Of a DNA stretch of 64,000 nucleotides, positions 1 through 8,742 are shown piece after piece. The notes beneath the pieces are model-generated. The model made no database searches. It was not told the origin of the DNA and saw only the letters and a list, made by a program, of their open reading frames with translations. The stretch spans positions 1 to 64,000 of the forward strand of contig NZ_FNON01000015.1 in the NCBI RefSeq assembly GCF_900107045.1, in the 5' to 3' direction. Numbering within the stretch: position 1 is the stretch's first letter; each line of letters starts with the position of its first letter. The position numbers were made by a program, and so were the translations under genes. The DNA comes from Amycolatopsis xylanica (lineage in GTDB: Bacteria; Actinomycetota; Actinomycetes; Mycobacteriales; Pseudonocardiaceae).

Positions 1-260
1 CCGGCCAGCCGGTGGGCTTTCGGGCGCCGGCCGCGTTCGAGGGCCAGACGCTGGGCTCGGTCGGCCCGGTAGCGGCGAGGCCGGCCAGTGATCGTGGCGC
101 CGGGCCTGGAGCACCGCGGCCCACCACCTCGGCGCACTTCCCGTGAAATCGTCGAGGGTGACCTACCCAGGACTCTCGCAATCACATCCTGGGTAAGTCC
201 CTGATCCAGACCGTTCTGGATCTTTTCCCGTTCCTCGCACGTCAACCGGGGTCCTGGCAT
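1..260 (-). CDS. IS30-family transposase, N-terminal part (cut by window edge)
   Basis: The complement opens at ATG 260 and stays open to the window edge, about 86 codons. The translation starts MPGPRLTCEEREKIQNGLDQ and continues with an HTH of the type SPSTISREVRR, followed by an Arg-rich stretch ending near RRPKAHRLA. This order (EER..I..GL..GL.Q..IA..LGR..STISREV) is the N-terminal DNA-binding region of IS30-type transposases. The DDE catalytic part would lie outside the window, so it cannot be judged whether the element is intact. No terminal inverted repeat is visible on the inner side. An unrelated small HTH protein is the alternative. Confidence 0.6.
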   Translation of the reverse strand, partial: MPGPRLTCEEREKIQNGLDQGLTQDVIARVLGRSPSTISREVRRGGGPRCSRPGATITGRPRRYRADRAQRLALERGRRPKAHRLA

Positions 261-312
261 GACGATCTCCTATCAGCCACCACTACTTGCAACAACCGAT
301 TGAGACCAAGCC

Positions 313-341
313 ACTTTCGTCAGATCGCATCTGACGAAAGT
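313..341. repeat. Intergenic palindrome, CTTTCGTCAG family
   Basis: A perfect 13-bp inverted repeat (ACTTTCGTCAGAT / ATCTGACGAAAGT) has a 3-nt CGC loop. It lies between the transposase start and the 3' end of the ketoacyl-ACP synthase gene. The same core is the inner hairpin at 35387-35431, so it is a dispersed element. It could act as a terminator for the leftward synthase gene, although no U-run follows. Confidence 0.7.
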
Positions 342-361
342 CACTTTCGGGCTTTCGGCGG

Positions 362-1369
362 CTAGGCGGGGGTGAGGTTGGGCCAGGTGAGGACTGTGGA
401 GCCCCAGGTCAGGCCCGCGCCGAAGGCGCTGAGGAGTACGCGGTGGCCGGGGATGAGGTCGCCGGCGCGGGCGGCGTCGGCGAGGGCGAGCGGGATCGAG
501 GCCGCGCTGGTGTTGCCGGTGTGCTCGATGTTGGCGACGACCGCGTCGGCGGCGAGGCCGAGTTGTTTGGCGCAGCCCTGGAGGATGCGGATGTTCGCCT
601 GGTGACCGACGAATCTGTCCACATCGGACACCGTGAGACCGGCGCGCTCCAGCACGGCGCGTGACGACTCGGCCATGCGCGCGCAGGCGTGGCGGAAGAC
701 CGCCTGGCCTTGCATAGTCAGGAAGAACTCGCTCGGGTCGTCGGACTGGCGCTTCTTGGAGCCACCCGCGGTGATCCAGAGCAGCTCGGCCAGTTCGCCG
801 TCGCTGTGCAGGTCGAACGGGCCGAGCGCACCCGGCTCGTCGGCGGAACCCGAGCGCAGCACGACGGCGCCCGCGCCGTCGCCGAAGATCGGGACGGTGC
901 CGCGGTCTTCGGGGTCGATCATCGTCGTGAACGTGTCGGCGCCGATGACCAGCACGGACGACGCGACGCCGCCTGAGATCAGCCCGGCGCCGGTGGCGAG
1001 CGCGTAGACGAAGCCGCTGCAGACCGCGTTGACGTCGAGCGCGCCGACGCCGTTCATGCCGAGGCGCGCGGCGACCTGCGGCGCGCTGCCAGGGCACAGC
1101 TGATCCGGGGTCGCCGTCGCGAGGAGTACGAGGTCGACTCTGTCAACTCCCGCGGACGCCAGCGCCCGCTTACCCGCTTCGACCGCCAAGTCCACTGTGG
1201 ACTCACCGGGGGCGACGACATGACGTTGCGCGATACCCGTGCGAGTGCGGATCCACTCGTCCGAGGTATCAAGTCGTTGGGACAACTCGTGATTGTCGAC
1301 GACACGTGAAGGCAGCCAGGAACCGAGACCACTGATTACCGCCGTACCGCGCGCTTCTTGCGTGGGCAC
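362..1369 (-). CDS. Beta-ketoacyl-ACP synthase III family protein
   Basis: A 335-aa KAS III thiolase-fold enzyme of full family length. KAS III enzymes condense an acyl-CoA starter with malonyl-ACP. Visible features are the N-terminal GLGSWLP and TSDEWIRTRTGI, the nucleophilic Cys at about residue 117 in NAVCSGF, the GHQANIRI histidine and the EHTGNTSAAS asparagine, which complete the Cys-His-Asn triad. It stands alone, without acpP or fabF next to it, so it may supply starters for a specialised pathway rather than be the housekeeping FabH. The right neighbour is a two-component pair in the same orientation, 117 bp away. Confidence 0.88.
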   Translation of the reverse strand: MPTQEARGTAVISGLGSWLPSRVVDNHELSQRLDTSDEWIRTRTGIAQRHVVAPGESTVDLAVEAGKRALASAGVDRVDLVLLATATPDQLCPGSAPQVAARLGMNGVGALDVNAVCSGFVYALATGAGLISGGVASSVLVIGADTFTTMIDPEDRGTVPIFGDGAGAVVLRSGSADEPGALGPFDLHSDGELAELLWITAGGSKKRQSDDPSEFFLTMQGQAVFRHACARMAESSRAVLERAGLTVSDVDRFVGHQANIRILQGCAKQLGLAADAVVANIEHTGNTSAASIPLALADAARAGDLIPGHRVLLSAFGAGLTWGSTVLTWPNLTPA

Positions 1370-1486
1370 CTGGAATTTCCTCCCGACCGACCTGAGACCC
1401 CGACCTCTCCCTTGTAGGTCCTACCCTCCGGTAGACCCGTCAGTTGTGTTCCAGGTCACATTGCGAGCAAAGCTCACGTTATGCGG

Positions 1487-2122
1487 TCACTCCAGGTAGG
1501 CCAGTACGGCGAGCACGCGCCGGTGACCGCTCTCACTGGCTGGGAGGTCCAGCTTCGAGAAGATGTTCCCGACGTGTTTCTGCACGGCCCGCTCGGTGAC
1601 GACGAGTTTCGTGGCGATCTCGCCGTTCGCGAAACCCTGCGCCATCAGGTGCAGCACCTCACGCTCGCGCGCGGTCAGCGCGGCGAGCGGATCATGCTTA
1701 CGGGTGAGCAGCTGGGCGATCACCTCGGGGTCCATCGCGGTGCCGCCGGAAGCCACCCGTTCGAGCGCCTCGAGGAACTCCTCGATCCGGGCGACCCGGT
1801 CCTTCAGCAGATAGCCGACGCCGCCGTTGCCGTCGGAAAGCAGTTCACCCGCATAGGTCTCCTCGACGTACTGCGAGAGCACCAGCACCGGCGTGCCCGC
1901 GACCTCACGCCGCGCGCGCAGCGCCGCGTGGATGCCCTCGTCCGAGAACGTCGGCGGCAGCCGGACATCCACAATGGACACATCGGGCCGGTGCTCGCGG
2001 ACGGCCTCGACGAACGAGTCGGCGTCCTCCACCCGCGCGAGCAGCTCGTGCCCCGCGCTCTGCAGCAGGTGCCGCATGCCCTCGGCGAGCAGCACGTTGT
2101 CCTCGACCATCACGACCCGCAC
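1487..2122 (-). CDS. NarL/LuxR-type response regulator
   Basis: A 211-aa response regulator. The N-terminal receiver has the acidic pair VEDN, the phosphoacceptor Asp in SIVDVRLP (about residue 53) and the Lys of YLLKDR. The C-terminal LuxR HTH is LTAREREVLHLMAQG...VTERAVQKHVGNIFSKLDL. The GTG start overlaps the end of the histidine kinase gene by 13 nt, so the two are co-translated and form a cognate pair. The targets are unknown; the neighbouring synthase and permease are possible but unproven. Confidence 0.9.
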   Translation of the reverse strand: MRVVMVEDNVLLAEGMRHLLQSAGHELLARVEDADSFVEAVREHRPDVSIVDVRLPPTFSDEGIHAALRARREVAGTPVLVLSQYVEETYAGELLSDGNGGVGYLLKDRVARIEEFLEALERVASGGTAMDPEVIAQLLTRKHDPLAALTAREREVLHLMAQGFANGEIATKLVVTERAVQKHVGNIFSKLDLPASESGHRRVLAVLAYLE

Positions 2123-3309
2123 GGGACCTCCAGCGAAATACGGGTCGGTCCCCCTGCGGGACTGTCCACCTTGAGCGTGCCATCCAGCGCGGCCAGCCTG
2201 CGCCGCATGCCCCCCACCCCGGTGCCGCGCGTCTCGTCGACGCCGCCTTCGCCGTCGTCGACGACCTCGGCGAGCAGCACGTCCACATGCCGGGTGACGG
2301 TGACCTGGGCGCCGGTCGCGCCGCTGTGCTTGGCGACGTTGGTGAGCGCCTCGGTGATCACGAAGTAGACGGCCGACTCGACCGGCGCCGCGACCTTCTC
2401 CAGCTCGCCGACCGTGAGTTCCACCGGCACCGGGCAGCGCGCGGCGACCGCCGCGAGCGCGCCGTCGAGGCCGCGGTCGGCGAGGATCGGCGGGTACATG
2501 GTCCGCAGCACGCCACGCAGCTCGGTCATCGCGTCCTCGGCGCCTTCCCTCGCGCCGGCGAGCAGCTTCGCGACCTTCTCCGGGTCCTTCTCGCGCTCGG
2601 CCATCCCGACCATCATCGCGAGCGAGACGAGCCGCGCCTGCGTGCCGTCGTGCAGGTCACGCTCGATGCGCCGCAGCTCGGCGCCGTGCGCGTCGACCGC
2701 GCCAGCCCGGCTCTCGCGCAGCGTCTCGACCAGCTGATCCTTCTCCGACGGCGCGAGCATCCTGGTGCTGAGCCTCGCGGAGACCCTGGCGAGCCCGGGC
2801 GCTCCGCGCCACGCCGCCAGCAGCCCGATCGCGATCGTCGGCACGCCGGTGGCGAGCGCCGTGTCCCAGCTGCGGATCGGCACGTTCACCAGCATGGTCG
2901 CCGGTTCGTTCCCCGGGTAAGCCCACCAGAAGAAGGTCGTGGACAGCGCCGCGAACGGCAGCAGAACGCACGTCAACCCCACGATGCCGAGAATCGTGCC
3001 GACGAACATCTCGACCGGCACCCAGCGCAGGTCGCGGCGGGTGCCGGGCTCGGCGAGCAGCGGGCCGAGCCGCTTCGCCCGCGGCCCGTGGCCTGGGATC
3101 ACCAGGTCGAGCAGCTTGCCGGCGCGGTGGCGCTCGTAGTCGGTGAGCTTGCCCAGCAACCGCAGTGCCTGTGGCATGACGAACGCGCCCGCGGTGAACA
3201 GCGTCAGCACCCCGGCGAGCATGAGCGCCGGGAGCGCGAACATGCACACGAGGCCCATGACGAAGCTCTGCACCGAGTACAGGAGCGCGCGTCCCGTTCG
3301 CTGGATCAT
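2110..3309 (-). CDS. Two-component sensor histidine kinase (HisKA_3 / NarL-partner type)
   Basis: A 399-aa membrane kinase. The N-terminal half has four hydrophobic segments in two pairs (about residues 10-50 and 100-170), as in the putative-sensor domain common in actinobacterial DesK-like kinases. The dimerisation/phosphoacceptor helix contains RIERDLHDGTQARL with the phosphorylated His near residue 220. The HATPase part has EALTNVAKHSGA (N box) and VDDGEGGV...GVGGMRRRL (G boxes). It is the first gene of a kinase-regulator operon. The ligand cannot be inferred. Confidence 0.9.
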   Translation of the reverse strand: MIQRTGRALLYSVQSFVMGLVCMFALPALMLAGVLTLFTAGAFVMPQALRLLGKLTDYERHRAGKLLDLVIPGHGPRAKRLGPLLAEPGTRRDLRWVPVEMFVGTILGIVGLTCVLLPFAALSTTFFWWAYPGNEPATMLVNVPIRSWDTALATGVPTIAIGLLAAWRGAPGLARVSARLSTRMLAPSEKDQLVETLRESRAGAVDAHGAELRRIERDLHDGTQARLVSLAMMVGMAEREKDPEKVAKLLAGAREGAEDAMTELRGVLRTMYPPILADRGLDGALAAVAARCPVPVELTVGELEKVAAPVESAVYFVITEALTNVAKHSGATGAQVTVTRHVDVLLAEVVDDGEGGVDETRGTGVGGMRRRLAALDGTLKVDSPAGGPTRISLEVPCGS

Positions 3310-3354
3310 GCCGTCGATTGTTCACTGCGCCGGTCGGCCGCGCGGTGGGGGTGG

Positions 3355-4890
3355 CTACACCATTTCGTGTAGCGGATCCCGCACCTCGCGACGCCGCCCG
3401 ATCAGCTGGAACAGCACTCCGATGCCGATGACCAGCGCCAACGGGATCAGCTGGCTCCAGAAATAGGGCCAGCGCTGGCCCGCGAACGAGGACGGCAGCG
3501 AGTCGTCGGGGCTGCCAGAGGTGCCGAACCAGCCGACTCCGATGCCCGGCCAGATCAAGGTCGCGACGGTGAACGCGACGAACGCCGTCGGCACCAGCGT
3601 GACGATCGCGACACCCCAGGTCCCGCCGCCGACGCGGAACGGGCGCGGCACGTCCGGCTGCTTCCGGCGCAGGGCGAGCAGTGAGGGGAACGTCACGACG
3701 TAGGAGATGAAGGTCGTCGAGATCGTCAGCGCGAGGCCCGCGCTGAAGTACTTCTCGGCGTCGCCGCCGGTGATCGCGAGCGCGGCGACCATGACCAGGG
3801 TGGCGAGCACGCCGGAGAGCACGTTGATCCGGATCGGGGTGCCGTGCTTGGCGGAGATCTCGCCGAAGTAGCGCGGGCCCGCGCCGTCCGCGCACGCGAC
3901 GGCCTGCGCCCGGTGTGCGCCGATGGCCCAGCCGACGCCGCTGGTCAGCACGCCGACGATGAGCCCGGCCGCGCAGATCATGCCGAACACGTGCCCGGCG
4001 CCGGTCAGCGTCACCGTGCCGTCGCCGGCGATCGAGCCGCCGTAGACGGTGAGCACGCTCTTGCAGGCGTCGATGAACCCGCCGAGGCTCTTGATCCGGT
4101 CGGCGGGGACGACCAGCAGGATGCCGAGGATCGGGCCGCCGTAGAGCAGGAACGCGCCGATCCCGGAGCGGAGGATGGCGAACGGGACCGTCCGCTGCGG
4201 ATCGGTCATCTCGTCGGTGGCGGTGCTGGGCAGTTCGAAGCCGACGTAGTTGTAGATCACGAACGGCACGAGCGCGAGGAATCCGGCGTAAGTCGGCGCG
4301 AAACTGGAAGCCGTCAGCGGCTGTACGCCGTTTTTGATCGCGTAGACCACGACTGAAACGGTGAAGAAGCCGAGAAGCACGATTCGGGCGAGTGCTCCGG
4401 CAGTCGGAACCCATTTGCCGACTTTGAGTGAAGCGGCCACGCAGAGCACGCCGAACCAGATGAAGAGGACGCCCGCGATGTACTTACCGGCGGTGCCGAG
4501 TGGAATGAAGAATTTCTCGGTGGTTGCCACGGCGATGATGGTGAGACTGCCACCCATCCAGATCGGGTTCGTGAGCCAGTAAAGAACCTGGTTGATCCCC
4601 GCGACCGTCTTGCCGAACGCCAGTTTCGTCCAGATGTAAGGGCCGCCCTCGACCGGGAACGCGGTGCCGAGTTCGGCGACCAGCAGGCCGTACGGGAGAA
4701 AGAAGAGCACGGCGAGGATGACCATCCAGGTCAGCCCCTGCGGGCCCTGCGCCGCGACGCTCCCGATGGTGTCGAGCCCGACCAGCGTGCACAGCAGGAA
4801 GAAGACGACATCCTTGCGGCGTAACGACTTTTGCAACCGAGAGCGCTGCTCCTCGAACCCGCCGCCCAGACCGTCCACAATGTCCACCAC
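3355..4890 (-). CDS. APC-superfamily amino acid permease
   Basis: A 511-aa protein with about 12 hydrophobic segments. It has the APC-type first helix region after a cytoplasmic N-terminus (LLCTLVGLDTIGS), the following EGGPYIWTKLAFG, and YNYVGFELPSTATDEM in the central part. The family (AGT/GABA-like branch) exchanges or imports amino acids and related amines across the membrane. It is divergent from an amino-acid dehydrogenase across a 155-bp gap, which suggests shared control and a role in amino-acid catabolism. The exact substrate is not predictable. Confidence 0.87.
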   Translation of the reverse strand: MVDIVDGLGGGFEEQRSRLQKSLRRKDVVFFLLCTLVGLDTIGSVAAQGPQGLTWMVILAVLFFLPYGLLVAELGTAFPVEGGPYIWTKLAFGKTVAGINQVLYWLTNPIWMGGSLTIIAVATTEKFFIPLGTAGKYIAGVLFIWFGVLCVAASLKVGKWVPTAGALARIVLLGFFTVSVVVYAIKNGVQPLTASSFAPTYAGFLALVPFVIYNYVGFELPSTATDEMTDPQRTVPFAILRSGIGAFLLYGGPILGILLVVPADRIKSLGGFIDACKSVLTVYGGSIAGDGTVTLTGAGHVFGMICAAGLIVGVLTSGVGWAIGAHRAQAVACADGAGPRYFGEISAKHGTPIRINVLSGVLATLVMVAALAITGGDAEKYFSAGLALTISTTFISYVVTFPSLLALRRKQPDVPRPFRVGGGTWGVAIVTLVPTAFVAFTVATLIWPGIGVGWFGTSGSPDDSLPSSFAGQRWPYFWSQLIPLALVIGIGVLFQLIGRRREVRDPLHEMV

Positions 4891-4944
4891 TGGTGTACCC
4901 CCGCTCGCCCGGTGAGAGCGCTTACCGTGACGCCGGACACAGTG

Positions 4945-5008
4945 CTTGTCAAGGCGCGGACAAGCGTTGTCAGGAAGCTTGACAGGCGGGCACGAGCCCG
5001 GCTATTGA
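4945..5008 (+). promoter_or_regulatory. Divergent control region with TTGTC/GACAA inverted repeats and a candidate promoter
   Basis: CTTGTC (4945-4950) and GACAAG (4959-4964) form a perfect inverted repeat with an 8-nt spacer. A second pair, TGTCA/TGACA (4968-4972 and 4980-4984), follows. TTGACA at 4979-4984 and TATTGA at 5003-5008, 18 nt apart, make a candidate rightward promoter. The repeats overlap the -35 element, as expected of an operator. No promoter has been demonstrated. Confidence 0.45.
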
Positions 5009-5045
5009 CTGAATCGTCTCTTTGCGCAACCTGGACAGGAGCACC

Positions 5046-6224
5046 GTGGGCGACGAGCCTTATCTGCAGATCAGCTGGCATGACCGCGAGACCGGAAGCC
5101 GCGGCTACCTGGTGATCGACCGACTCGTCCGCGGCGTCGCGAGTGGCGGCCTGCGCATGCGCGCCGGATGCACACTTGACGAAGTACGCGGGCTCGCCGC
5201 CGGAATGTCCGCCAAAGAAGCTTTGAATTACGACCCGAACGGACGATATGTTCCGCTGGGCGGAGCAAAAGGCGGCATTGATTTCGACCCGCACGATCCA
5301 CGCGCCGTCGACGTGCTGCGCCGATATTTGCAGGCGATGCGGCCGTACATCGAACGGTTCTGGACGATGGGCGAGGACCTCGGCCTGCGCCAGGACACCA
5401 TCGACGAGGTGCTGGCCGAACTCGGCATGGACTCGTCGATCCCGGCCGTCTACCCGCTGCTGGACGACGAAACCAAGGCCAGGAAACGACTTTCGGACGC
5501 CTTCGCGATCGACGTCGACGGTGTCAGCCTCGACGAGCTGGTCGGCGGCTACGGCGTGGCCGAAGCGGCACTGACCGGCGTCGACCGGCTGGGGCTGCCC
5601 CGCGCGGGCACCCGCGCGTTCATCCAGGGCTTCGGTTCGATGGGCGGCGCCACGGCGCGGTACCTGGCGCGCGCGGGTCTTTCGGTGGTCGGTATCGCCG
5701 ACGCGGTCGGGGTCATCCACAACCCGGACGGCCTCGATGTGGAAAACCTGTTGCTGACAAGGAATTCCTACGGCGAGATCGATCGCGCGGAGCTACGCCG
5801 CGAGGACCAGCAGCTGCCGCTGCGCCAGTGGCTCGACATCGACGCCGAGGTGCTCGTGCCCGCGGCCGTTTCGTACACGATCAACGCGGAGAACCAGGCT
5901 TCGGTCCGCGCGCGGCTGATCGTGGAGGCCGCGAACATGCCGGTGACCGCGGACGCGGAGGCCCCGCTGACCGAACGCGGCGTGCTGATCCTGCCCGACG
6001 TGGTGGCGAACTCGGCGACCAACGCCTGGTGGTGGTGGACGCTCTTCGGTGACGTCGAAGCCGACGCCGACCAGGCCTTCGCGAAGATCAGCGAGGCCAT
6101 GGCGAAGCTGGTGACCTCGACGCTGGACCGGGCCGAGATGGGCGGGGTGACCCCGCGGGCGGCCGCGGCGACGATCGCGGCCGAGGCCTCGGCCCGCATC
6201 GACCGCCGCTTCGGAACGCTCTAA
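5046..6224 (+). CDS. Glu/Leu/Phe/Val dehydrogenase family amino-acid dehydrogenase
   Basis: A 392-aa NAD(P)-dependent amino-acid dehydrogenase that oxidatively deaminates an amino acid to the 2-oxo acid. Visible features are the substrate-site GGAKGGIDFDP with its catalytic Lys, the Rossmann glycine motif in QGFGSMGGATARYLA, and a C-terminal DVVANSATNAWWWWTLFG. GTG 5046 is preferred because AGGAG lies 4 nt upstream; an in-frame TTG at 5022 would add eight residues. The divergent permease (3355-4890) is a natural partner for uptake of the substrate. Specificity among Glu, Val, Leu and Phe cannot be read with confidence; valine or leucine dehydrogenase is plausible. Confidence 0.87.
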   Translation: MGDEPYLQISWHDRETGSRGYLVIDRLVRGVASGGLRMRAGCTLDEVRGLAAGMSAKEALNYDPNGRYVPLGGAKGGIDFDPHDPRAVDVLRRYLQAMRPYIERFWTMGEDLGLRQDTIDEVLAELGMDSSIPAVYPLLDDETKARKRLSDAFAIDVDGVSLDELVGGYGVAEAALTGVDRLGLPRAGTRAFIQGFGSMGGATARYLARAGLSVVGIADAVGVIHNPDGLDVENLLLTRNSYGEIDRAELRREDQQLPLRQWLDIDAEVLVPAAVSYTINAENQASVRARLIVEAANMPVTADAEAPLTERGVLILPDVVANSATNAWWWWTLFGDVEADADQAFAKISEAMAKLVTSTLDRAEMGGVTPRAAAATIAAEASARIDRRFGTL

Positions 6225-6253
6225 CTCCCGGGCGGGCGCCCGCCCGATCCGCA

Positions 6254-6298
6254 TGAGCGCCACTTTCGCAACGCTGAAGGTTGTGAAAGTGGCGCTCA
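6254..6298. repeat. Intergenic hairpin TGAGCGCCACTTTC
   Basis: Perfect 14-bp arms (TGAGCGCCACTTTC 6254-6267 and GAAAGTGGCGCTCA 6285-6298) continue inwards as GCAAC/GTTGT around a short loop. The hairpin lies 30 bp after the dehydrogenase stop and probably works as its terminator. Confidence 0.65.
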
Positions 6299-6328
6299 CG
6301 TCACCCGGGGCCGGGCTGGCGGACTTTG

Positions 6329-6378
6329 CAAGGGTGGCCCTTGTGAGGCTGAGCGTTACAAGGGTGGCCCTTGTAACG
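6329..6378. repeat. Tandem CAAGGG-TGG-CCCTTG palindromes
   Basis: Two copies of the palindrome CAAGGGTGGCCCTTG occur. The first (6329-6343) is short. The second (6354-6378) has 11-bp arms CGTTACAAGGG / CCCTTGTAACG around TGG. They lie between the convergent dehydrogenase and glycosidase genes and may terminate both transcripts. Confidence 0.6.
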
Positions 6379-6398
6379 TCTCGCGCTCGGGGCGTGGG

Positions 6399-8630
6399 TT
6401 AGTTGGGGAAGAGGGCGGGGAGGGGGTTCATGGGTGGGATCACCGCTTGGGCTGCTCGGGGCAGGCCGACCAATGAGACGGCGCCGAGCAAGGCGCTGTA
6501 GGCCGCGGCGCTCGGGCAGGTCAGGACGTTGGCCAAGGCGTCGCCTACCGAGTCACCGCCGGAGGGGGCGCCTGGCGGCGGAGGCGGGGTCGGGGCGCTC
6601 GTGACGGCGCGGGGCACCGAGAGGTGGCCGGTCAGGGGCAGGTCGCGCGAGGACGTGCCGACCGAGATCCCGTAGTAGCCCGCCGTCCGTACCCACTGGT
6701 GCGCGGACGAATCCCAGTGCGAGAGGTCGCGCGGCGTCAAGGAAAACCGCACCCGTTGCGTCTCGCCGGGCGCCAGGAAGACCTTCTCGAAGCCTTTCAG
6801 CTGACGGGGCGGTTCACGGTCGGAGGCCGGGTGCGACACGTAGAGCTGGACGACCTCGGCGCCGGGGCGGGAGCCCGTGTTCGTGACCGAGGCTTCGACG
6901 ACGTCGCCGGAAATCCGCAGCGACGACAGCTCGAACCGGGTGTACGAAAGGCCGAAACCGAAGGGGAACAAGGGGTTCAGGCCCTGCTGGTCGTACCAGC
7001 GGTAGCCGACCGCGAGGCCCTCGGTGAAGCGGCCGTCCGGGAACGCGCGGGCAGGCACCTGGCCGAGTGAGGCCGGGAAGGTGACCGGGAGCTTGCCGGA
7101 CGGGTTCACGTCGCCGTACAGCAGCGAGGCCAACGCTTCGCCGTACTCCTGGCCGGGGTACCAGGCGGCGAGTACGCCTTTGACGCGGGCGAGCCAGGGC
7201 ATGGTGACCGGGCCGCCGGTGTTCAGCACGACGACGATGTTCGGGTTGGCCGCGGCGACCTTGTCGATGAGGGCGTTGTCGGCCAGCGAGATGTCCGGGG
7301 CGTCCTTCGATTCGGTCGACCACTTGGCGGCGAAGACCACGGCGACGTCCGAGGCGGCGGCGACGCGGGCGGCTCGGTTGGGGTCCGTGCCGTCGTCGAA
7401 AGAGACTTTGCCGTGTGCGGCGATGCCGTCGTACGGGGTGTCGATGGCTTGGGCGACGACGTGGGCGCTGCCGCCGCCCGAGCCGAGCACACCCGCGCCC
7501 GCCGCGGTGCCGATCACCGCGACCGAGTCCGACCGGCGCAGCGGCAGGACGTCGTCGGCGTTCTTCAGCAACACGGTGCCTTGCTCGGCGACCTCGCGGG
7601 CGATGGCGGCGTGACGCGGGGTGGTCACCACCGCCGACGGGGAACCGGTGGCCGGGCGGTCGAAAAGGCCGAGGCGGAACATCTGGCCAAGAATCCTGCG
7701 GACCATGTCGTCGAGGCGGGCGCCGGGGGCGAGCCGCTTGCCGAAGTAACAGCCGTCCGGCATCTGCAGGTCCAGACCCGCGTTGGCGGCGGCGACGCTC
7801 GCCGTCATGCCGTACCAGTCCGAGGTCACGAAACCGTCGAAACCGAACTGTCCTTTGAGGACTTGGGAGAGCAGGTACGTGTTGTTGCAGGCGTGCACGC
7901 CGTTGAGATAGTTGTAGCCGCACATCACCGAGCCGACGCCGCCGTCGCGGACCGCGCGCTCGAACGCGGGCAGGTAGATCTCCTGCAACGTCCGTTCGTC
8001 GACGGTCACGTTGCCCAGCGACGTGTTCCGCAGCGTTTCCTGGCTGTACGCCGCCAGATGCTTGGCCTGCGCGATCACCCCGTGCTGCTGGATGGCGCGG
8101 ATCTGAGCGACCGCGAGTTCCCCGGTCAGCTCCGGGTCCTCGCCGAAGGTCTCGTACGACCGCCCGGCACGCGGGTCGCGCGCGACGTCGATCGCGGGCG
8201 CGAGTGCGACGTTCGCGCCTTTGCCACGCACCTCCGCGCCGAGCACGTCGCCGTACGCGGCCGCGAGCGACCGGTTCCAGCCCGCCGCCATCGCGGTCGG
8301 TGAAGGCAGCTGCGTGACGCCGGTCTGGCCGTTGCCGATCCCGGCCGATCCGTCGGAAAGCCCGAGCCGCGGCACGCACAGTCGCGGGATCGGCTGGACG
8401 AGCCCGGCGTAGACGGGGCCTGCCAGATCGAACGGCCCGGCCGAACCGTGCACCATGTTCAGCTTCTCGGCGGGGGTCATCGCAGCGAGCACTTGGTCGA
8501 CGCGCTGCGGTATCGGCGCTTCCGAACCGACCCAGGGACACACCGGATCGGCGGCTTTGGCGAGTGGCGGCAGCCCGCCCGCGGCCAGTCCGAGCACGGC
8601 CATGATCACGAAGGGTCGCCGAATGTGCAT
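6399..8630 (-). CDS. Secreted glycoside hydrolase family 3 (beta-glucosidase-like)
   Basis: A 743-aa exported GH3 enzyme. The start is taken at the ATG giving MHIRRPFVIM because a signal peptide follows directly and ends near AKA-AD; the frame is open further upstream. The first domain (about 30-350) holds KHLAAYSQE and the nucleophile Asp in GFVTSDWYGM. The second alpha/beta domain contains VAVIGTAAGAGVLGSGGGS, and an fn3-like domain follows (VVQLYVSH...LKGFEKVFLAPGET). After fn3 there is an extra tail of about 60 residues with PPPPPG and a hydrophobic stretch. It hydrolyses terminal beta-linked sugars from oligosaccharides, here probably outside the cell. No sugar transporter lies adjacent. 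Confidence 0.88.
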   Translation of the reverse strand: MHIRRPFVIMAVLGLAAGGLPPLAKAADPVCPWVGSEAPIPQRVDQVLAAMTPAEKLNMVHGSAGPFDLAGPVYAGLVQPIPRLCVPRLGLSDGSAGIGNGQTGVTQLPSPTAMAAGWNRSLAAAYGDVLGAEVRGKGANVALAPAIDVARDPRAGRSYETFGEDPELTGELAVAQIRAIQQHGVIAQAKHLAAYSQETLRNTSLGNVTVDERTLQEIYLPAFERAVRDGGVGSVMCGYNYLNGVHACNNTYLLSQVLKGQFGFDGFVTSDWYGMTASVAAANAGLDLQMPDGCYFGKRLAPGARLDDMVRRILGQMFRLGLFDRPATGSPSAVVTTPRHAAIAREVAEQGTVLLKNADDVLPLRRSDSVAVIGTAAGAGVLGSGGGSAHVVAQAIDTPYDGIAAHGKVSFDDGTDPNRAARVAAASDVAVVFAAKWSTESKDAPDISLADNALIDKVAAANPNIVVVLNTGGPVTMPWLARVKGVLAAWYPGQEYGEALASLLYGDVNPSGKLPVTFPASLGQVPARAFPDGRFTEGLAVGYRWYDQQGLNPLFPFGFGLSYTRFELSSLRISGDVVEASVTNTGSRPGAEVVQLYVSHPASDREPPRQLKGFEKVFLAPGETQRVRFSLTPRDLSHWDSSAHQWVRTAGYYGISVGTSSRDLPLTGHLSVPRAVTSAPTPPPPPGAPSGGDSVGDALANVLTCPSAAAYSALLGAVSLVGLPRAAQAVIPPMNPLPALFPN

Positions 8631-8730
8631 GGAGCGTGAATACCTTTCATGATCCACGGTCGTCAACCGGCGTCCGGATACTGCACCACTGAGCACTCTT
8701 TAAAACCCGAACGGCTGAACGCCGGGCGGA

Positions 8731-8736
8731 TAACCT
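8731..8736 (+). promoter_or_regulatory. Candidate -10 (TAACCT) for a leaderless Lrp transcript
   Basis: TAACCT ends 6 nt before GTG 8743 and no Shine-Dalgarno precedes the start, the arrangement of leaderless actinobacterial genes. Confidence 0.35.
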
Positions 8737-8742
8737 GGCAGG

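Noticed and set aside
2657-4414. 585-aa Arg-rich frame opposite in phase to the kinase and permease genes
   Set aside because: Low-complexity Arg/Ala/Gly translation typical of an off-frame reading in high-GC DNA.
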